DNA of 64,000 nt from a bacterium (GCA_004172935.1 SDZD01000009.1:101335-165334), one strand, 5' to 3'; shown: positions 43,795-52,884, counted from the first letter of the stretch. The notes: generated from the letters alone by a model not told the origin. Numbers and translations: made by a program.

Positions 43795-44355
43795 ATGACT
43801 GAACGACAAAAAATGCTGGCGGGCCAACTGTACGATGCCAGCGACAAAGAACTGACCGGGCTGCGCCAACGCGCGCGCGAAGTGACTTCGGCCTACAACT
43901 CGACCCGAACCACCGAGGTCGATGTGCGGCGCGCGCTGCTTAATCGCTTGCTGGGACGGATGCCACCGAAAATCGAAATCGAGCCGCCGTTTCGCTGCGA
44001 CTATGGCACCAACATCTATCTCGGCGATAACTTCTACGCTAATTTCGGCGTGGTGATTCTCGATGTCGCCGAGGTGCGTATCGGCAAAAACGCCTTGCTG
44101 GCTCCCAACGTGCAAATTTATACCGCCCACCACCCACTCGATGTGGAAACACGAATTTCGATGTTAGAGTTGGGTTCACCAGTCACCATCGGCGACAACG
44201 TGTGGATTGGCGGTGGCGCCATCATTCTGCCGGGAGTCACCATTGGCGACAACTCGGTCATCGGCGCCGGGAGCGTCGTCACTCGCGATGTGCCGCCCAA
44301 CGTCGTCGCAGCGGGCAACCCCTGCCGAGTGATTCGCGAAATACCAGCCACTTAA
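43795..44355 (+). CDS. Maltose/galactoside O-acetyltransferase-like enzyme
   Basis: 186 residues of the LacA/Maa/NodL family: an N-terminal mac domain ([20 protein letters not shown]) and left-handed beta-helix hexapeptide repeats ([39 protein letters not shown]). The catalytic His is in TAHHPLD (112/113). It transfers acetyl from acetyl-CoA to a sugar hydroxyl. The real sugar acceptor is not known. Confidence 0.93.
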   Translation: MTERQKMLAGQLYDASDKELTGLRQRAREVTSAYNSTRTTEVDVRRALLNRLLGRMPPKIEIEPPFRCDYGTNIYLGDNFYANFGVVILDVAEVRIGKNALLAPNVQIYTAHHPLDVETRISMLELGSPVTIGDNVWIGGGAIILPGVTIGDNSVIGAGSVVTRDVPPNVVAAGNPCRVIREIPAT

Positions 44356-44434
44356 CCGAACCTCAATTAACAGCCCAAACAACACATCTGGCGCAATCTC
44401 AAGACGTAGCTGTTAATTTATATCTGTCACAAAA

Positions 44435-44458
44435 AGGCGCTCCTTTTATGGGGCGCCT
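44435..44458 (+). terminator. Weak hairpin before the AI-2E family gene
   Basis: AGGCGCTCC pairs with GGGGCGCCT (one G-T pair) around TTTTAT, but only a CTCTCTCTT tail follows. It could be a weak terminator or a leader structure. Confidence 0.4.
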
Positions 44459-44502
44459 CTCTCTTGATCGCATAGACGGCTCTCACGCCAGATACCCTTT
44501 CA

Positions 44503-45720
44503 ATGTCTCAACTAGAAACAGCTACTGCTCCCGCTACATCGGAAATAGTTACCTTAAAAAAATCTGCTTTCACACCGCGCGATTGGATTCGCGGTGGCTT
44601 CTTCGCCGCTGTGGGCGTGGCCCTGCTTGGCGTGGGAATTCTCATCGCCTGGAAGTTGGGGACAGCGATTCTCGCAATCGTCACTCCTTTCGTCATCGCC
44701 TTGATTCTGGCCCTGCTGCTCGACCCGCTCGTGGACAGGCTGCAGCGGCGCGGCTTGAGCCGCGCTATAGGCGTAACCTTGATTTTCGGTTCGCTACTTC
44801 TGCTGTTAATTGGCATCGGGATCATTGTTATCCCCGCGCTCATTGCTCAAGCCTCCCAACTTTCGCACGATGGCCCCAGTTACGTCGAAAAAGGCCAAGC
44901 CTTCGCCAACGAATTTCTCGCCAGCCATCGCACCATCGGTACCATTCAGCTGCCCGAAAACGTGCAGGAGTTGTTCTCCCAATTCTCGGCGCGCGCCTCG
45001 CAATTCGTACAAGGCTCAGCGGGACGAGTCGCGGGTCTACTCCTGGTTTCATTCACCATGATCATCGAGACATTCGTCACGCTGATTGCTACCTTCTACC
45101 TTCTGATGGACATCGACCGCTTGCGCGCGCGGCTTTATTATTTCGCGCCAGAGCGAGCGCGCGGCCCCATTGCCCAATACGCGGGCGACATCGGAGCCGT
45201 CTTTTCCAACTACCTACGCGGTCTGATGATCGTGTGTGCCCTTTACGGCGCCAGCACCATCATCATTTTCTATAGTCTGGGATTCGTTCATGCCGAAATG
45301 CGCCGCTATGCCCTACTGTTGGGGGTTGCCGCCGGTTTGCTCTTCGCCGTTCCCTACGTCGGAACCATCGCCACAGCGGTAGTCGCAGGAGTGGTCGCCC
45401 TGGTGGCAGGTGGCCCCCAATTTGGCGCCGTTGCGGTCGTCATCATCATCATTTTGAATCAGGTCTACGACCACATCATCACCCCACGAGTCATAGGCGG
45501 TGGCGTTGGCCTACACCCGGTTATCACCGTATTCGCGTTGGTGTTGGGCGGAGAACTCTTCGGACTGGCAGGACTGCTACTTTCCGTTCCACTGGCGGCC
45601 AGTCTTCAGGTCATCTTGTTCCGCCTCTTCCCCAAATTGAACTCGCCAACTCCAGAATCCTTCTTACAGGAGCATGGCGCCTCAACACCACCAACGAAAC
45701 CCGCCCTGGAAGAAGCATAA
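44503..45720 (+). CDS. AI-2E family transporter
   Basis: 405 residues of the PF01594 family with about eight transmembrane segments. N-terminal pair around GVALLGVGILIAWKLGTAIL and the VTPFVIALILALLLDPLVDRL block, a central soluble region (about 130-180), then the family's conserved PYVGTIATAVVAGVVAL and IILNQVYDHIITPRVIGGGVGLHPV. Members include the AI-2 exporter TqsA and Na+/H+ antiporter-like proteins, so the substrate is open. Confidence 0.92.
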   Translation: MSQLETATAPATSEIVTLKKSAFTPRDWIRGGFFAAVGVALLGVGILIAWKLGTAILAIVTPFVIALILALLLDPLVDRLQRRGLSRAIGVTLIFGSLLLLLIGIGIIVIPALIAQASQLSHDGPSYVEKGQAFANEFLASHRTIGTIQLPENVQELFSQFSARASQFVQGSAGRVAGLLLVSFTMIIETFVTLIATFYLLMDIDRLRARLYYFAPERARGPIAQYAGDIGAVFSNYLRGLMIVCALYGASTIIIFYSLGFVHAEMRRYALLLGVAAGLLFAVPYVGTIATAVVAGVVALVAGGPQFGAVAVVIIIILNQVYDHIITPRVIGGGVGLHPVITVFALVLGGELFGLAGLLLSVPLAASLQVILFRLFPKLNSPTPESFLQEHGASTPPTKPALEEA

Positions 45721-45799
45721 CCAGTTGCGCAAACCAGAACTTAACTCGCTCACTGTTCAGTGATTGCAGGAGCGACGCGACAAGGGAAAATTTATATCC

Positions 45800-46699
45800 G
45801 TGTCTAATGCTCCCATCCTCCTTGCAGAATCTCCTCTCTTGCTCCCCCCTTCACCTTCGCGCGATGACATCGCGCGTTCACTTCAAGCCGCGCGTCTTGC
45901 CAACTGGCGCGTCTTTGAAATTCCCCCCGATTTTTCAGAGTGCGAATCTGCCGATAACGCCCTGCAACACATCCCCATTCAAGCCCAACCGACTCCAACG
46001 GTGTGGTTAGGCTACATTCCCGATGCAGCACGCTACGAAGCTATTTATGCTGCGGCACATTCCCGAAACCTCGTTCTGTTGAACACACCAACCCAGCACC
46101 GTACCGTTCAAGAATTCGATGCCGCCTACCCATTTCTGCAAGGACTCACTCCACACAGCATTATCGTGACTTCGGAAACAGAGGCTCTACGCCGTTCCGG
46201 CGAAATCGGCTTTCCTATTTTCGTTAAAGGCGTGGTTCAATCCCGGAAAAGTCGAGGGCTTGCGGCTTGCGTCGCCTATAATAAAGCCGAGTTGGAATTA
46301 CGGGTGCGAGCATTACTGGATTTGGAGTTGCGTTCTCGCGGACGGGTTGTGCTGCGCGAATTGGTGCGTCTTCGTCATACACGCTCCCACGGAGACTTTC
46401 CGCTCGGACGAGAATTTCGCGCCTTTCTACTCGATGGGCAACTGCTCGCCCTCGGTTTCTATTGGCCTCACGATGATGAAGGGGCACTGCTAAATCAGGT
46501 GGAACGCCACGCTGTCGAGAACTTGGCCCGAACAGCTGCACTCAACTTACCCGCACGCTTTGTGGCTGTAGATGTGGGCCAACTAGAAAGCGGTGAGTGG
46601 ACAATCATTGAGACGGGAGACCCACAATTTAGTGGGCTATCCCAAATCGCCCCTCTGGCTTACTGGAACAAATTACACCTTGCACTGACAACTCACTAG
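45800..46699 (+). CDS. ATP-grasp domain protein
   Basis: 299 residues from GTG 45800 (preceded by AAGGGA; a TTG frame start at 45764 is possible). After a Rossmann-like N-terminus (to about 115), residues 120-295 carry an ATP-grasp core: SGEIGFPIFVKGVVQSRKSRG (the ATP-binding lysine), RGRVVLRELV, GREFRAFLLDGQLLALGFYW and the metal site WTIIETGDPQFSGL. Such enzymes join a carboxylate to an amine via acyl phosphate. No partner peptide or carrier is apparent in the neighbourhood. Confidence 0.8.
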   Translation: MSNAPILLAESPLLLPPSPSRDDIARSLQAARLANWRVFEIPPDFSECESADNALQHIPIQAQPTPTVWLGYIPDAARYEAIYAAAHSRNLVLLNTPTQHRTVQEFDAAYPFLQGLTPHSIIVTSETEALRRSGEIGFPIFVKGVVQSRKSRGLAACVAYNKAELELRVRALLDLELRSRGRVVLRELVRLRHTRSHGDFPLGREFRAFLLDGQLLALGFYWPHDDEGALLNQVERHAVENLARTAALNLPARFVAVDVGQLESGEWTIIETGDPQFSGLSQIAPLAYWNKLHLALTTH

Positions 46700-46776
46700 C
46701 GAAAAATCCCTCCACCTCTCCCTCATTCTCAAATTTTCGTTGCAACTCCCCCTGCTAATTTGTTCTAATAAGTCCG

Positions 46777-47757
46777 ATGAAAATTCCTCTCGTTTTCGCG
46801 CTAGTAGGAACATTAGCCAGCATCTCGTTGGCTCAAAACACAACCGCTACGGTGCCAGAAACCCCCACTCTAGCCCCCGCCCAACAACAGCAAAAGACGT
46901 TTACCGTTCCCATACGCAATGTGAAGGCCAGCGTAATGGCCTGGTGGCTTGACCCCCAAAACCAAGACCGCCCCCAATTCCCCTCAGTGCCTCCCTCTCC
47001 TCTAGCTAATAAGCAGGAGAAATTGCCCGAAGGTGTTGCTAGAATCGTTGCAGTCGATCCGCAAAATGCTCTGCTCGTCTTTGCAACATTTGACGGCGCT
47101 AACCAACTGGCCCAAACAATTCGTTCATTGGACAGACCTATTCAACAAGTAGAACTCGAAACACGCTTTATCAAAGTTGCCGCCAACGAGGTCGAAAATC
47201 TTGGCTTTAATGCCACCACAACAACTGATCAAGCGCTCATGAGTCGTGTCAAAGGTGGCTTTGATGCGCGCCTTGCCTCGCTTCTAGAGCGGAAAAAAGC
47301 TGTAGTTCTAACAGCCCCGCGCATTACCGCTTTCAACCGTACACCAACATTCTTGAAAGCCGGTTCGGGCCTTCCAGCCACATGGGATATTAAAAATCTC
47401 AAAGGCGGCAACGACCTGTTCAACGAACAAAAGCGTTTTGAGAAATTGGCGAACCTAAGTTCTCTGCAAGCAGTAGACAACCAATCGTGGCTGTTCACCC
47501 CGACCATCAATAACGACGACACCATAACAATTGAGACTGACGGGGAACAAAGAGTGGAATTGCAAGGCGGTAGCGAAAGAGATGGCGCCATTGTTTTAGA
47601 ACGCCAGCCACTCCCCAAACTCGTCGTCAACCTGCGCGATGGCGAAACCATCGCCATCGAGAAAAAAGCGCTGCCAAGTCAGGAAAAGAACTCGGCAACA
47701 AAAACCATTGTGCTACTAACCGCACGCATCATCCGAAGAGTCGAAGACGACAAATAA
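46777..47757 (+). CDS. Miniature secretin-like protein 1
   Basis: 326 residues with a signal peptide (ends ISLAQ, about 20). After an unstructured start and MAWWLD, residues 85-115 (GVARIVAVDPQNALLVFATFD, QTIRSLD) look like a secretin N1/NolW module. The secretin core marks follow: QQVELETRFIKVAANEVENLGF, TAPRITAFNRTPTFLKAG, LFTPTINNDDTITIETDG and IVLLTARIIRRV. Known secretins (PilQ, GspD) have 500-700 residues with several N domains; this has only the end and lacks the usual membrane-lip segment length. Paralogous to the next gene. Confidence 0.72.
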   Translation: MKIPLVFALVGTLASISLAQNTTATVPETPTLAPAQQQQKTFTVPIRNVKASVMAWWLDPQNQDRPQFPSVPPSPLANKQEKLPEGVARIVAVDPQNALLVFATFDGANQLAQTIRSLDRPIQQVELETRFIKVAANEVENLGFNATTTTDQALMSRVKGGFDARLASLLERKKAVVLTAPRITAFNRTPTFLKAGSGLPATWDIKNLKGGNDLFNEQKRFEKLANLSSLQAVDNQSWLFTPTINNDDTITIETDGEQRVELQGGSERDGAIVLERQPLPKLVVNLRDGETIAIEKKALPSQEKNSATKTIVLLTARIIRRVEDDK

Positions 47758-47768
47758 CTCTATAAAAT

Positions 47769-47798
47769 AAAGGCCGCGCTCTATCAGTCGCGGCCTTT
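47769..47798 (+). terminator. Intrinsic terminator between the two secretin-like genes
   Basis: AAAGGCCGCG and CGCGGCCTTT pair over ten bases around CTCTATCAGT; tail GCTATTT is weak. So the two genes need not be co-transcribed. Confidence 0.65.
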
Positions 47799-47841
47799 GC
47801 TATTTCGCGCGTTAGGAGCAAACTCTGCTTGCCTGTCTGCT

Positions 47842-48819
47842 ATGAAATTTACTCTGCTCCTCTGTCTCGCCACTGCTGGCCTGACGCCTCTTGTCATCAC
47901 ACGACCTGCAAGTGCCCTGCAAGAAAAGGGTTCGACGCCCTTGAAAATGCGCTACGTCAAGCCAAGCCTGATGGCGTGGTGGCTCGATAAGGCTCATCAT
48001 CCCCTACCCGAAGGCGTCACCCCGGCAGAAGCAGCGATTCGCCCGAAGCTCACCGAAAATCCTCAGGCCAAGGGCTTGCCATTTGGTGTCGACCGCATCG
48101 AACCCAACGATGCCGAAAATATATTGACGGTGTATGGCACCCCCGAGGGGATGACGATAGTGCGAGTCATAGCGGAAATCCTTGATAGGCCCTTCGACTC
48201 CACGCAGTTCGAGGAGCAGCGCGTTCAGGTAGCAACCGCCTCTGTCGTAGGCTTGGGCATCACCTTCGCCGAAGACAAACCCAATCCTCAAGCCCCATTG
48301 CGTGTGGGCCAGGTGAACGGCACCAAAGTCCGCTCATCCCTCATGTCTCTCATCGGCCAAAACAAAGCCAAGGTGCTTTCGATGCCCAAACCCACCACCA
48401 TCGAAGAACTGGCGGGTTCACTGCAAAAAACCGAGCCTCAAAATGCCACGATAGGCATAATGGGCGAAGATGGCACCTTTCATCCGTTCTTCGTTCCACC
48501 AGTGCCCGGTCAGGTCGATCCAACTCCCGTCAAAGTACAAACATCCGAGAAACTGAGCATCACCCCGACCATCAACCCTGACTCAACACTGAGCCTCGCC
48601 GTTAACCTGGAACAAACCATAAAAGCGGCATCTCAAGGGCCACTGACCGCAGCACTGGCCGCCGCAGCCCCTCAACCGCTCAAAGCGAACATCAAAACAC
48701 AGGAAGGCGATGTTGTCGCGTTCGTCATTCCCGGCGACGCAAAGGCGTCTCCTCCCAACTCAATCGTCATCTTCCTCACCCCACGCATCGTGCGCCCCGT
48801 GGCAGCCATCCCCCAATAA
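47842..48819 (+). CDS. Miniature secretin-like protein 2
   Basis: 325 residues from ATG 47842 with a signal peptide (ends RPASA, about 26). It aligns with protein 1 throughout: YVKPSLMAWWLDKAHHP, GVDRIEPNDAENILTVYGTP, the IAEILDRPFDSTQFEEQ segment, SITPTINPDSTLSLAVN and VIFLTPRIVRP. FLTPRIV is the canonical secretin-domain end. The two differ in the middle, where this one has a longer loop (EDGTFHPFFVPPVPGQVD). No pilus or secretion ATPase is near. Confidence 0.72.
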   Translation: MKFTLLLCLATAGLTPLVITRPASALQEKGSTPLKMRYVKPSLMAWWLDKAHHPLPEGVTPAEAAIRPKLTENPQAKGLPFGVDRIEPNDAENILTVYGTPEGMTIVRVIAEILDRPFDSTQFEEQRVQVATASVVGLGITFAEDKPNPQAPLRVGQVNGTKVRSSLMSLIGQNKAKVLSMPKPTTIEELAGSLQKTEPQNATIGIMGEDGTFHPFFVPPVPGQVDPTPVKVQTSEKLSITPTINPDSTLSLAVNLEQTIKAASQGPLTAALAAAAPQPLKANIKTQEGDVVAFVIPGDAKASPPNSIVIFLTPRIVRPVAAIPQ

Positions 48820-48829
48820 CCCAAACGTA

Positions 48830-48860
48830 AAGGGCCGCGACTGAGTTAGTCGCGGCCCTT
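48830..48860 (+). terminator. Intrinsic terminator, bidirectional hairpin
   Basis: AAGGGCCGCGACT and AGTCGCGGCCCTT pair perfectly; short T-run (CTTGCTCTT). It sits between converging genes. Confidence 0.75.
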
Positions 48861-48864
48861 GCTC

Positions 48865-49614
48865 TTAAAAGTCCATCCGTTTCCACAAACTTGCCGGAAC
48901 GAATCGCAGCAGGCCCATGATGATTCGCCACGGTGCGGGCGTCCACACCACATCGGCGCCCCGACGCAAACCGCGATAAATGTCGGAAGCGACTTTTTCG
49001 GGAGGCGCCAGCAATGGCAACTTGTCCATCCCGAAAGTCATCCCGGTATCGACAGGCCCCGGTTTGACAGTCGTCACCGAAACCCCCGCCGGGAACAGGC
49101 GCGAACGCAACCCCTCGGTGTAAGCCGTGAGGCCCCCCTTCGCCGAGCCGTACAGGTAATTCGAGCGCCGCGCCCGTTCACCTGCGACCGTCGAAAGCAC
49201 GCAGATGAAGCCACGCTTACGCTCTTCAAAGCTGTTCGCGACTTCATTCAGCAGCGAGACATTGGCGTTGTAGTTCGTCTCGATAAGTACGCGGCACGCC
49301 TTCGGGTCGCGGCGCGCGGTCGCCTCATCGGTCAGTACGCCAAAGCAGCACACAACCCCATCGACATCACTGCACGACTCCCAGAAAGCCGGATGCGAAT
49401 CGTAGTCGAGCGCATCGAAGGTCACCACGCGCACTTCGACATTACCGCGAATTTTGAGGTCGGCGCCCAGAATGGCGAGTTCTTCCTCGTCACGCGCCGC
49501 CAACACCAGATTGAAACCATGACGCGCGAACTCGCGGCATAGCTCTTTGGCAATGCCACTGGTAGCTCCCACGACCAAAACGCGGCAGCCTTTACCGAAT
49601 GTTTTTTCGATCAT
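48865..49614 (-). CDS. DprE2-like ketoreductase (SDR)
   Basis: 249 residues. NAD loop RVLVVGATSGIAKELCREFA, catalytic Ser in VLSTVAGER, Tyr/Lys in YGSAK, and the VKPGPVDTGMTFGM end typical of decaprenylphosphoryl-2-keto-ribose reductase (DprE2). With DprE1 it epimerises C2 of lipid-linked ribose to lipid-linked arabinose in mycobacteria. The start overlaps the DprE1-like gene stop by four bases (ATGA), the same order as in mycobacteria. Whether the substrate is a C55 polyprenyl phosphate here is inference. Confidence 0.88.
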   Translation of the reverse strand: MIEKTFGKGCRVLVVGATSGIAKELCREFARHGFNLVLAARDEEELAILGADLKIRGNVEVRVVTFDALDYDSHPAFWESCSDVDGVVCCFGVLTDEATARRDPKACRVLIETNYNANVSLLNEVANSFEERKRGFICVLSTVAGERARRSNYLYGSAKGGLTAYTEGLRSRLFPAGVSVTTVKPGPVDTGMTFGMDKLPLLAPPEKVASDIYRGLRRGADVVWTPAPWRIIMGLLRFVPASLWKRMDF

Positions 49615-50984
49615 TGGGCGCCTCCTGCCGGGGTAATCCCCAGACGACGAGATAGCGACGACTGAAAGCGGTTTTGCGGGTCGAGTTGGCTCTTGATGGC
49701 CTGAAATTCGGGAAGGCGCGGATACATTTGGGCAAAAGTGGCAGCGTCCAGAGTCGAGTCTTTGGCGAGGTAGTTACGCCCACCATGCTCGACAGTGATG
49801 CTATCGAGTTCACGGCAGAACTCGACGATGCCCTCCGTAGCGGGCAAGTCAAGCGCCAGCGAATGTCCCGCCAACGGAAACGACAGCGGCGACTTGTTTT
49901 CAGGGCCATACAACTTCAAAACCGCCAAAAACGCGGCCCGCCCCGAACTCGAAATCCTCTCCAACAACTTCGTCAAACCTTCGCGCGAACTCTCGAAGGG
50001 CAAAATACAGTGGTACTGCACGAAACCACGCGCACCATAAATTTTGTTCCAACCTCCAACCGCATCCAGCGGCCAGAAATATGGCTCCATTCCTTCCAAC
50101 TGCACGCCATCGGTGTGCTGCGCGTAATAAATCGCGTTGAAAGCCTTCACCGACATCGGATTGAGCGCGAAATCGGGGAAGTCGCGCGGCACCTTCTTTG
50201 CCTTGGGCAACTCGTAATCGAGCGGTTCGCCCTCAAAGCCAGCCTTCGCCAAATCCTGCAAAGTGGCATGTTCGCCGCGTATCAACACACTGCGCCCCAG
50301 ATTATCGCCCGAAGCGAGGCAGTCGATCCAAGCCACCGAGTAAGTCGTGTCTGAGTCGCTACCGAAACCTTCGAGGGTTTGCGCCAAATTCTGCGTGCGC
50401 TGGGTACGGACTTGAATCTGCGCCGTCTCAATGCGCTCCAACTTCAACTTCGCCGTCGTGATAATCCCGGTCAGCCCCATGCCACCGATAGTGGCACGGA
50501 AAGCCTCAGGGTTTTGAGTTTTGGAGCAAACGATGGTTTCGCCCGAAGCCAACAACAACTCGAACTCCTCAACGAAGTTGAAGATGGTACCGACGCGATG
50601 GTGATTTTTGCCATGCACATCAGACGCCAGCGCGCCGCCCACAGTCACAAACTTCGTCCCCGGAATCACCGGCAAAGTCCACCCTCTAGGCACGAAGGTT
50701 TCCAGAATTTGCGGGTTAGCCACACCAGCTTCAAGATGAAGCACACCAGTTTCCGAATCGAAGTCGAGGAAGCGGTCGAGCTTTTCACCAAGCACGATAC
50801 CTTCGTTCTCGTTCAGAGCAGCATCGCCATAGGCGCGGCCCAAACCGCGCGCCAAAACGCTGGGCACTTCGGAACTTTGCACCAGTTCCTGCAAAGCGCG
50901 GCGTTTTTCAGGACGCGCAACCTGACAGGTCTGGCGGGGAAAGCGGCCCCACCCTTCCAATTCGCGCGGAGAAAATCGGAGCAT
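49611..50984 (-). CDS. DprE1-like FAD-dependent decaprenylphosphoryl-ribose 2-oxidase
   Basis: 457 residues of the VAO-type flavoprotein family. The FAD part keeps GLGRAYGDAALN, PGTKFVTVGGALASDVHG, KNHH (H124, equal to mycobacterial H132) and GGMGLTGII. The substrate part keeps VLKLYGPENKSPLSFP and K408 (RNYLAKDS), equal to K418. Mycobacterial C387, target of benzothiazinone inhibitors, is A377 here (HSLALDLP); both offsets equal ten residues, so the alignment is firm. The enzyme should oxidise C2 of a polyprenyl-phosphate ribose. First gene of the DprE pair. Confidence 0.9.
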   Translation of the reverse strand: MLRFSPRELEGWGRFPRQTCQVARPEKRRALQELVQSSEVPSVLARGLGRAYGDAALNENEGIVLGEKLDRFLDFDSETGVLHLEAGVANPQILETFVPRGWTLPVIPGTKFVTVGGALASDVHGKNHHRVGTIFNFVEEFELLLASGETIVCSKTQNPEAFRATIGGMGLTGIITTAKLKLERIETAQIQVRTQRTQNLAQTLEGFGSDSDTTYSVAWIDCLASGDNLGRSVLIRGEHATLQDLAKAGFEGEPLDYELPKAKKVPRDFPDFALNPMSVKAFNAIYYAQHTDGVQLEGMEPYFWPLDAVGGWNKIYGARGFVQYHCILPFESSREGLTKLLERISSSGRAAFLAVLKLYGPENKSPLSFPLAGHSLALDLPATEGIVEFCRELDSITVEHGGRNYLAKDSTLDAATFAQMYPRLPEFQAIKSQLDPQNRFQSSLSRRLGITPAGGAQ

Positions 50985-51077
50985 TAAGCCCCCAGTATGC
51001 GACTCCTCTAAACCTTCGTTTCACACTTTTGACGTTGAAGAGTGCATAGAGCGGTAAATTAAGTGGCATTCCCACGA

Positions 51078-52532
51078 ATGAACGCTCAACCATTTGTCAT
51101 TGCTCTCGATGCGGGCACCTCTTCAGTGCGCGCGCTGGCCTTCGATACCTCCGGCCAACAAGTCGGCGACATCGCCCAAATCGCCTATTCGCAAACCACA
51201 ACTGCCGATGGTGGCGTCGAATGCGAAGCGCCGCAACTGCTCGACCTGCTCGGCCAGTGTCTCGATGAACTATTAAGCAAGGTAGAAGGCGAAGTGTTGG
51301 CCGTAGGAATGAGCTGTTTCTGGCACTCGCTCATGGCGGTTAATGCCGAAGGCGCCCCTCAAACCCCCATCTACAGTTGGGCCGATAACCGCGCCCGTGC
51401 CTACGTCGGAGTGCTTCGCGAATTGATGGACGAGGACATTCTGCACGCCCGCCTCGGCACCCCCTTCCACACCTCCTTCTGGCCCGCCAAATTGCTGTGG
51501 CTACGCGACGTGCGCCCCGAACTATTCGAGTCAAAATTGCAGTGGCTCAGTTTCGGCGAGTTCGTCGCCCTCAACTGGACGAAAGAACCGCGCGTATCGC
51601 TGTCGATGGCATCGGGAACCGGCCTCTTCGACCAAAACAAATGCGATTTCGATGAGGAAATGCTCTCCCACCTCCCCATCACCCGCGACCAACTATTGCC
51701 GCTTTGTGACGCGGGTGATGCCACCGAATTGAAGCCCGAATTAGCGCAGCGTTGGCCGCGCCTGACCAACGCCAAATGGTTCATGGCGCTCGGCGACGGC
51801 GCTTGCTCGAACATCGGCGGCGGCGGCACCGATTCCTCGACTCTCGCCCTCAACGCTGGAACCAGCGGCGCCCTTCGCGTGGTACTTCACGATTTTGAGG
51901 GCGCCCCTCCCCACGGACTGTGGCGCTATCGCGTCGATAAAAAGCGTTCGCTCGTCGGCGGCGCACTTTCCAACTGCGGTAACGTGCTGATGTGGGCGCG
52001 CCAAACCCTGCTCCTCCCCGATGACTGGCAGCAGCAACTGGAAGCGATGGCACCCGATTCCCACGGCCTCAGCGTGCTACCGTTCCTCGCCGGAGAACGC
52101 GCCCCCATCTGGAACCCGAACGCCCATTTCGCTGTAGCCGGAGCCACCCTCCACACCAACTCGATGGACATTCTGCGCGCCAGCCTCGAAGCCGCAGCGC
52201 TCCGTTACCGCGTTTTGGGCGACTTGTTGGCTCCCTTGGCCCCCGAAGCCCAAATCACCTTTTCGGGCGGCGCCCTCGAACATGTCCCGGCATGGCAAAC
52301 CATCGTCTGCGACGCAATGGGCCGTTCGCTATGCGCCTCGAAGGAAGCCGAAGCCTCAGCACGCGGCGCCGCGCTTCTAGCCCTCGAAGCCATCGGCACA
52401 ATTTCAGACGTGAGCGACGTTCCCTCCGAGCGCGGCGAATACCTCAAACCCAACGCCAACAATAGCGCCATCTATGCGAGGGCATTGGAACGCCAAACGA
52501 GCCTCTACTCAAAGCTCCATGAAACCCAATGA
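51078..52532 (+). CDS. FGGY-family carbohydrate kinase, gluconokinase-like
   Basis: 484 residues from ATG 51078 (GTG at 51063 is possible). N-terminal IALDAGTSSVRALAFDTSG, the middle IYSWADNRA, FGEFVALNWT, SLSMASGTGLFD and the AGTSGALRV and SGGALEHVPAWQTI motifs put it with gluconate/xylulose kinases of the FGGY family; SMASGTGL is common in gluconokinases. A mannonate-oxidoreductase-like SDR lies four genes on. Its last 14 bases overlap the next gene. Confidence 0.85.
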   Translation: MNAQPFVIALDAGTSSVRALAFDTSGQQVGDIAQIAYSQTTTADGGVECEAPQLLDLLGQCLDELLSKVEGEVLAVGMSCFWHSLMAVNAEGAPQTPIYSWADNRARAYVGVLRELMDEDILHARLGTPFHTSFWPAKLLWLRDVRPELFESKLQWLSFGEFVALNWTKEPRVSLSMASGTGLFDQNKCDFDEEMLSHLPITRDQLLPLCDAGDATELKPELAQRWPRLTNAKWFMALGDGACSNIGGGGTDSSTLALNAGTSGALRVVLHDFEGAPPHGLWRYRVDKKRSLVGGALSNCGNVLMWARQTLLLPDDWQQQLEAMAPDSHGLSVLPFLAGERAPIWNPNAHFAVAGATLHTNSMDILRASLEAAALRYRVLGDLLAPLAPEAQITFSGGALEHVPAWQTIVCDAMGRSLCASKEAEASARGAALLALEAIGTISDVSDVPSERGEYLKPNANNSAIYARALERQTSLYSKLHETQ

Positions 52533-52884
52533 CGCCAACGAACCCCGGTGGGGAATAAAACCTGCCCCTCCTACACCTTACATCAAGGTGCGGGTCTGGA
52601 TGAGGCACGCAACCGATGGTGGTCATCAATTTTTTCCGGCATACCGCCCACATTTGGTGGTTAAAGGAAAGGAAACATATTGGGGAATATGGGTTTTGTC
52701 TATTACTCGCTCGTCATATGTAGGCATGGTTTCTCCTGGCGAAGAAGCAGAATTGGAGGTCGGACTAATGTACTATCAAGAAGGCTTCGAATACGATGAC
52801 TTAAAGCGCGGTGCTACCTTCGAAATACGAGAAGGTGGCCGCACGGTAGGAACGGGCATTGTGTTGTCTGATTTTGAGTGGTAA
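52519..52884 (+). CDS. Stand-alone EF-Tu domain III-like protein, copy 1
   Basis: 121 residues from ATG 52519, inside the end of the kinase gene. Residues 20-121 follow the elongation factor Tu C-terminal barrel: VRVWMRHATDGGHQFFPAYR, matching EF-Tu GGRHTPFFKGYRPQ, then SPGEEAELEV for PGDNIKMVV and ATFEIREGGRTVGTGIVL for LRFAIREGGRTVGAGVV. There is no GTPase domain or domain II. EF-Tu domain III touches tRNA, EF-Ts and kirromycin-type antibiotics. The function of a free-standing copy is unknown. Confidence 0.85.
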   Translation: MKPNDANEPRWGIKPAPPTPYIKVRVWMRHATDGGHQFFPAYRPHLVVKGKETYWGIWVLSITRSSYVGMVSPGEEAELEVGLMYYQEGFEYDDLKRGATFEIREGGRTVGTGIVLSDFEW

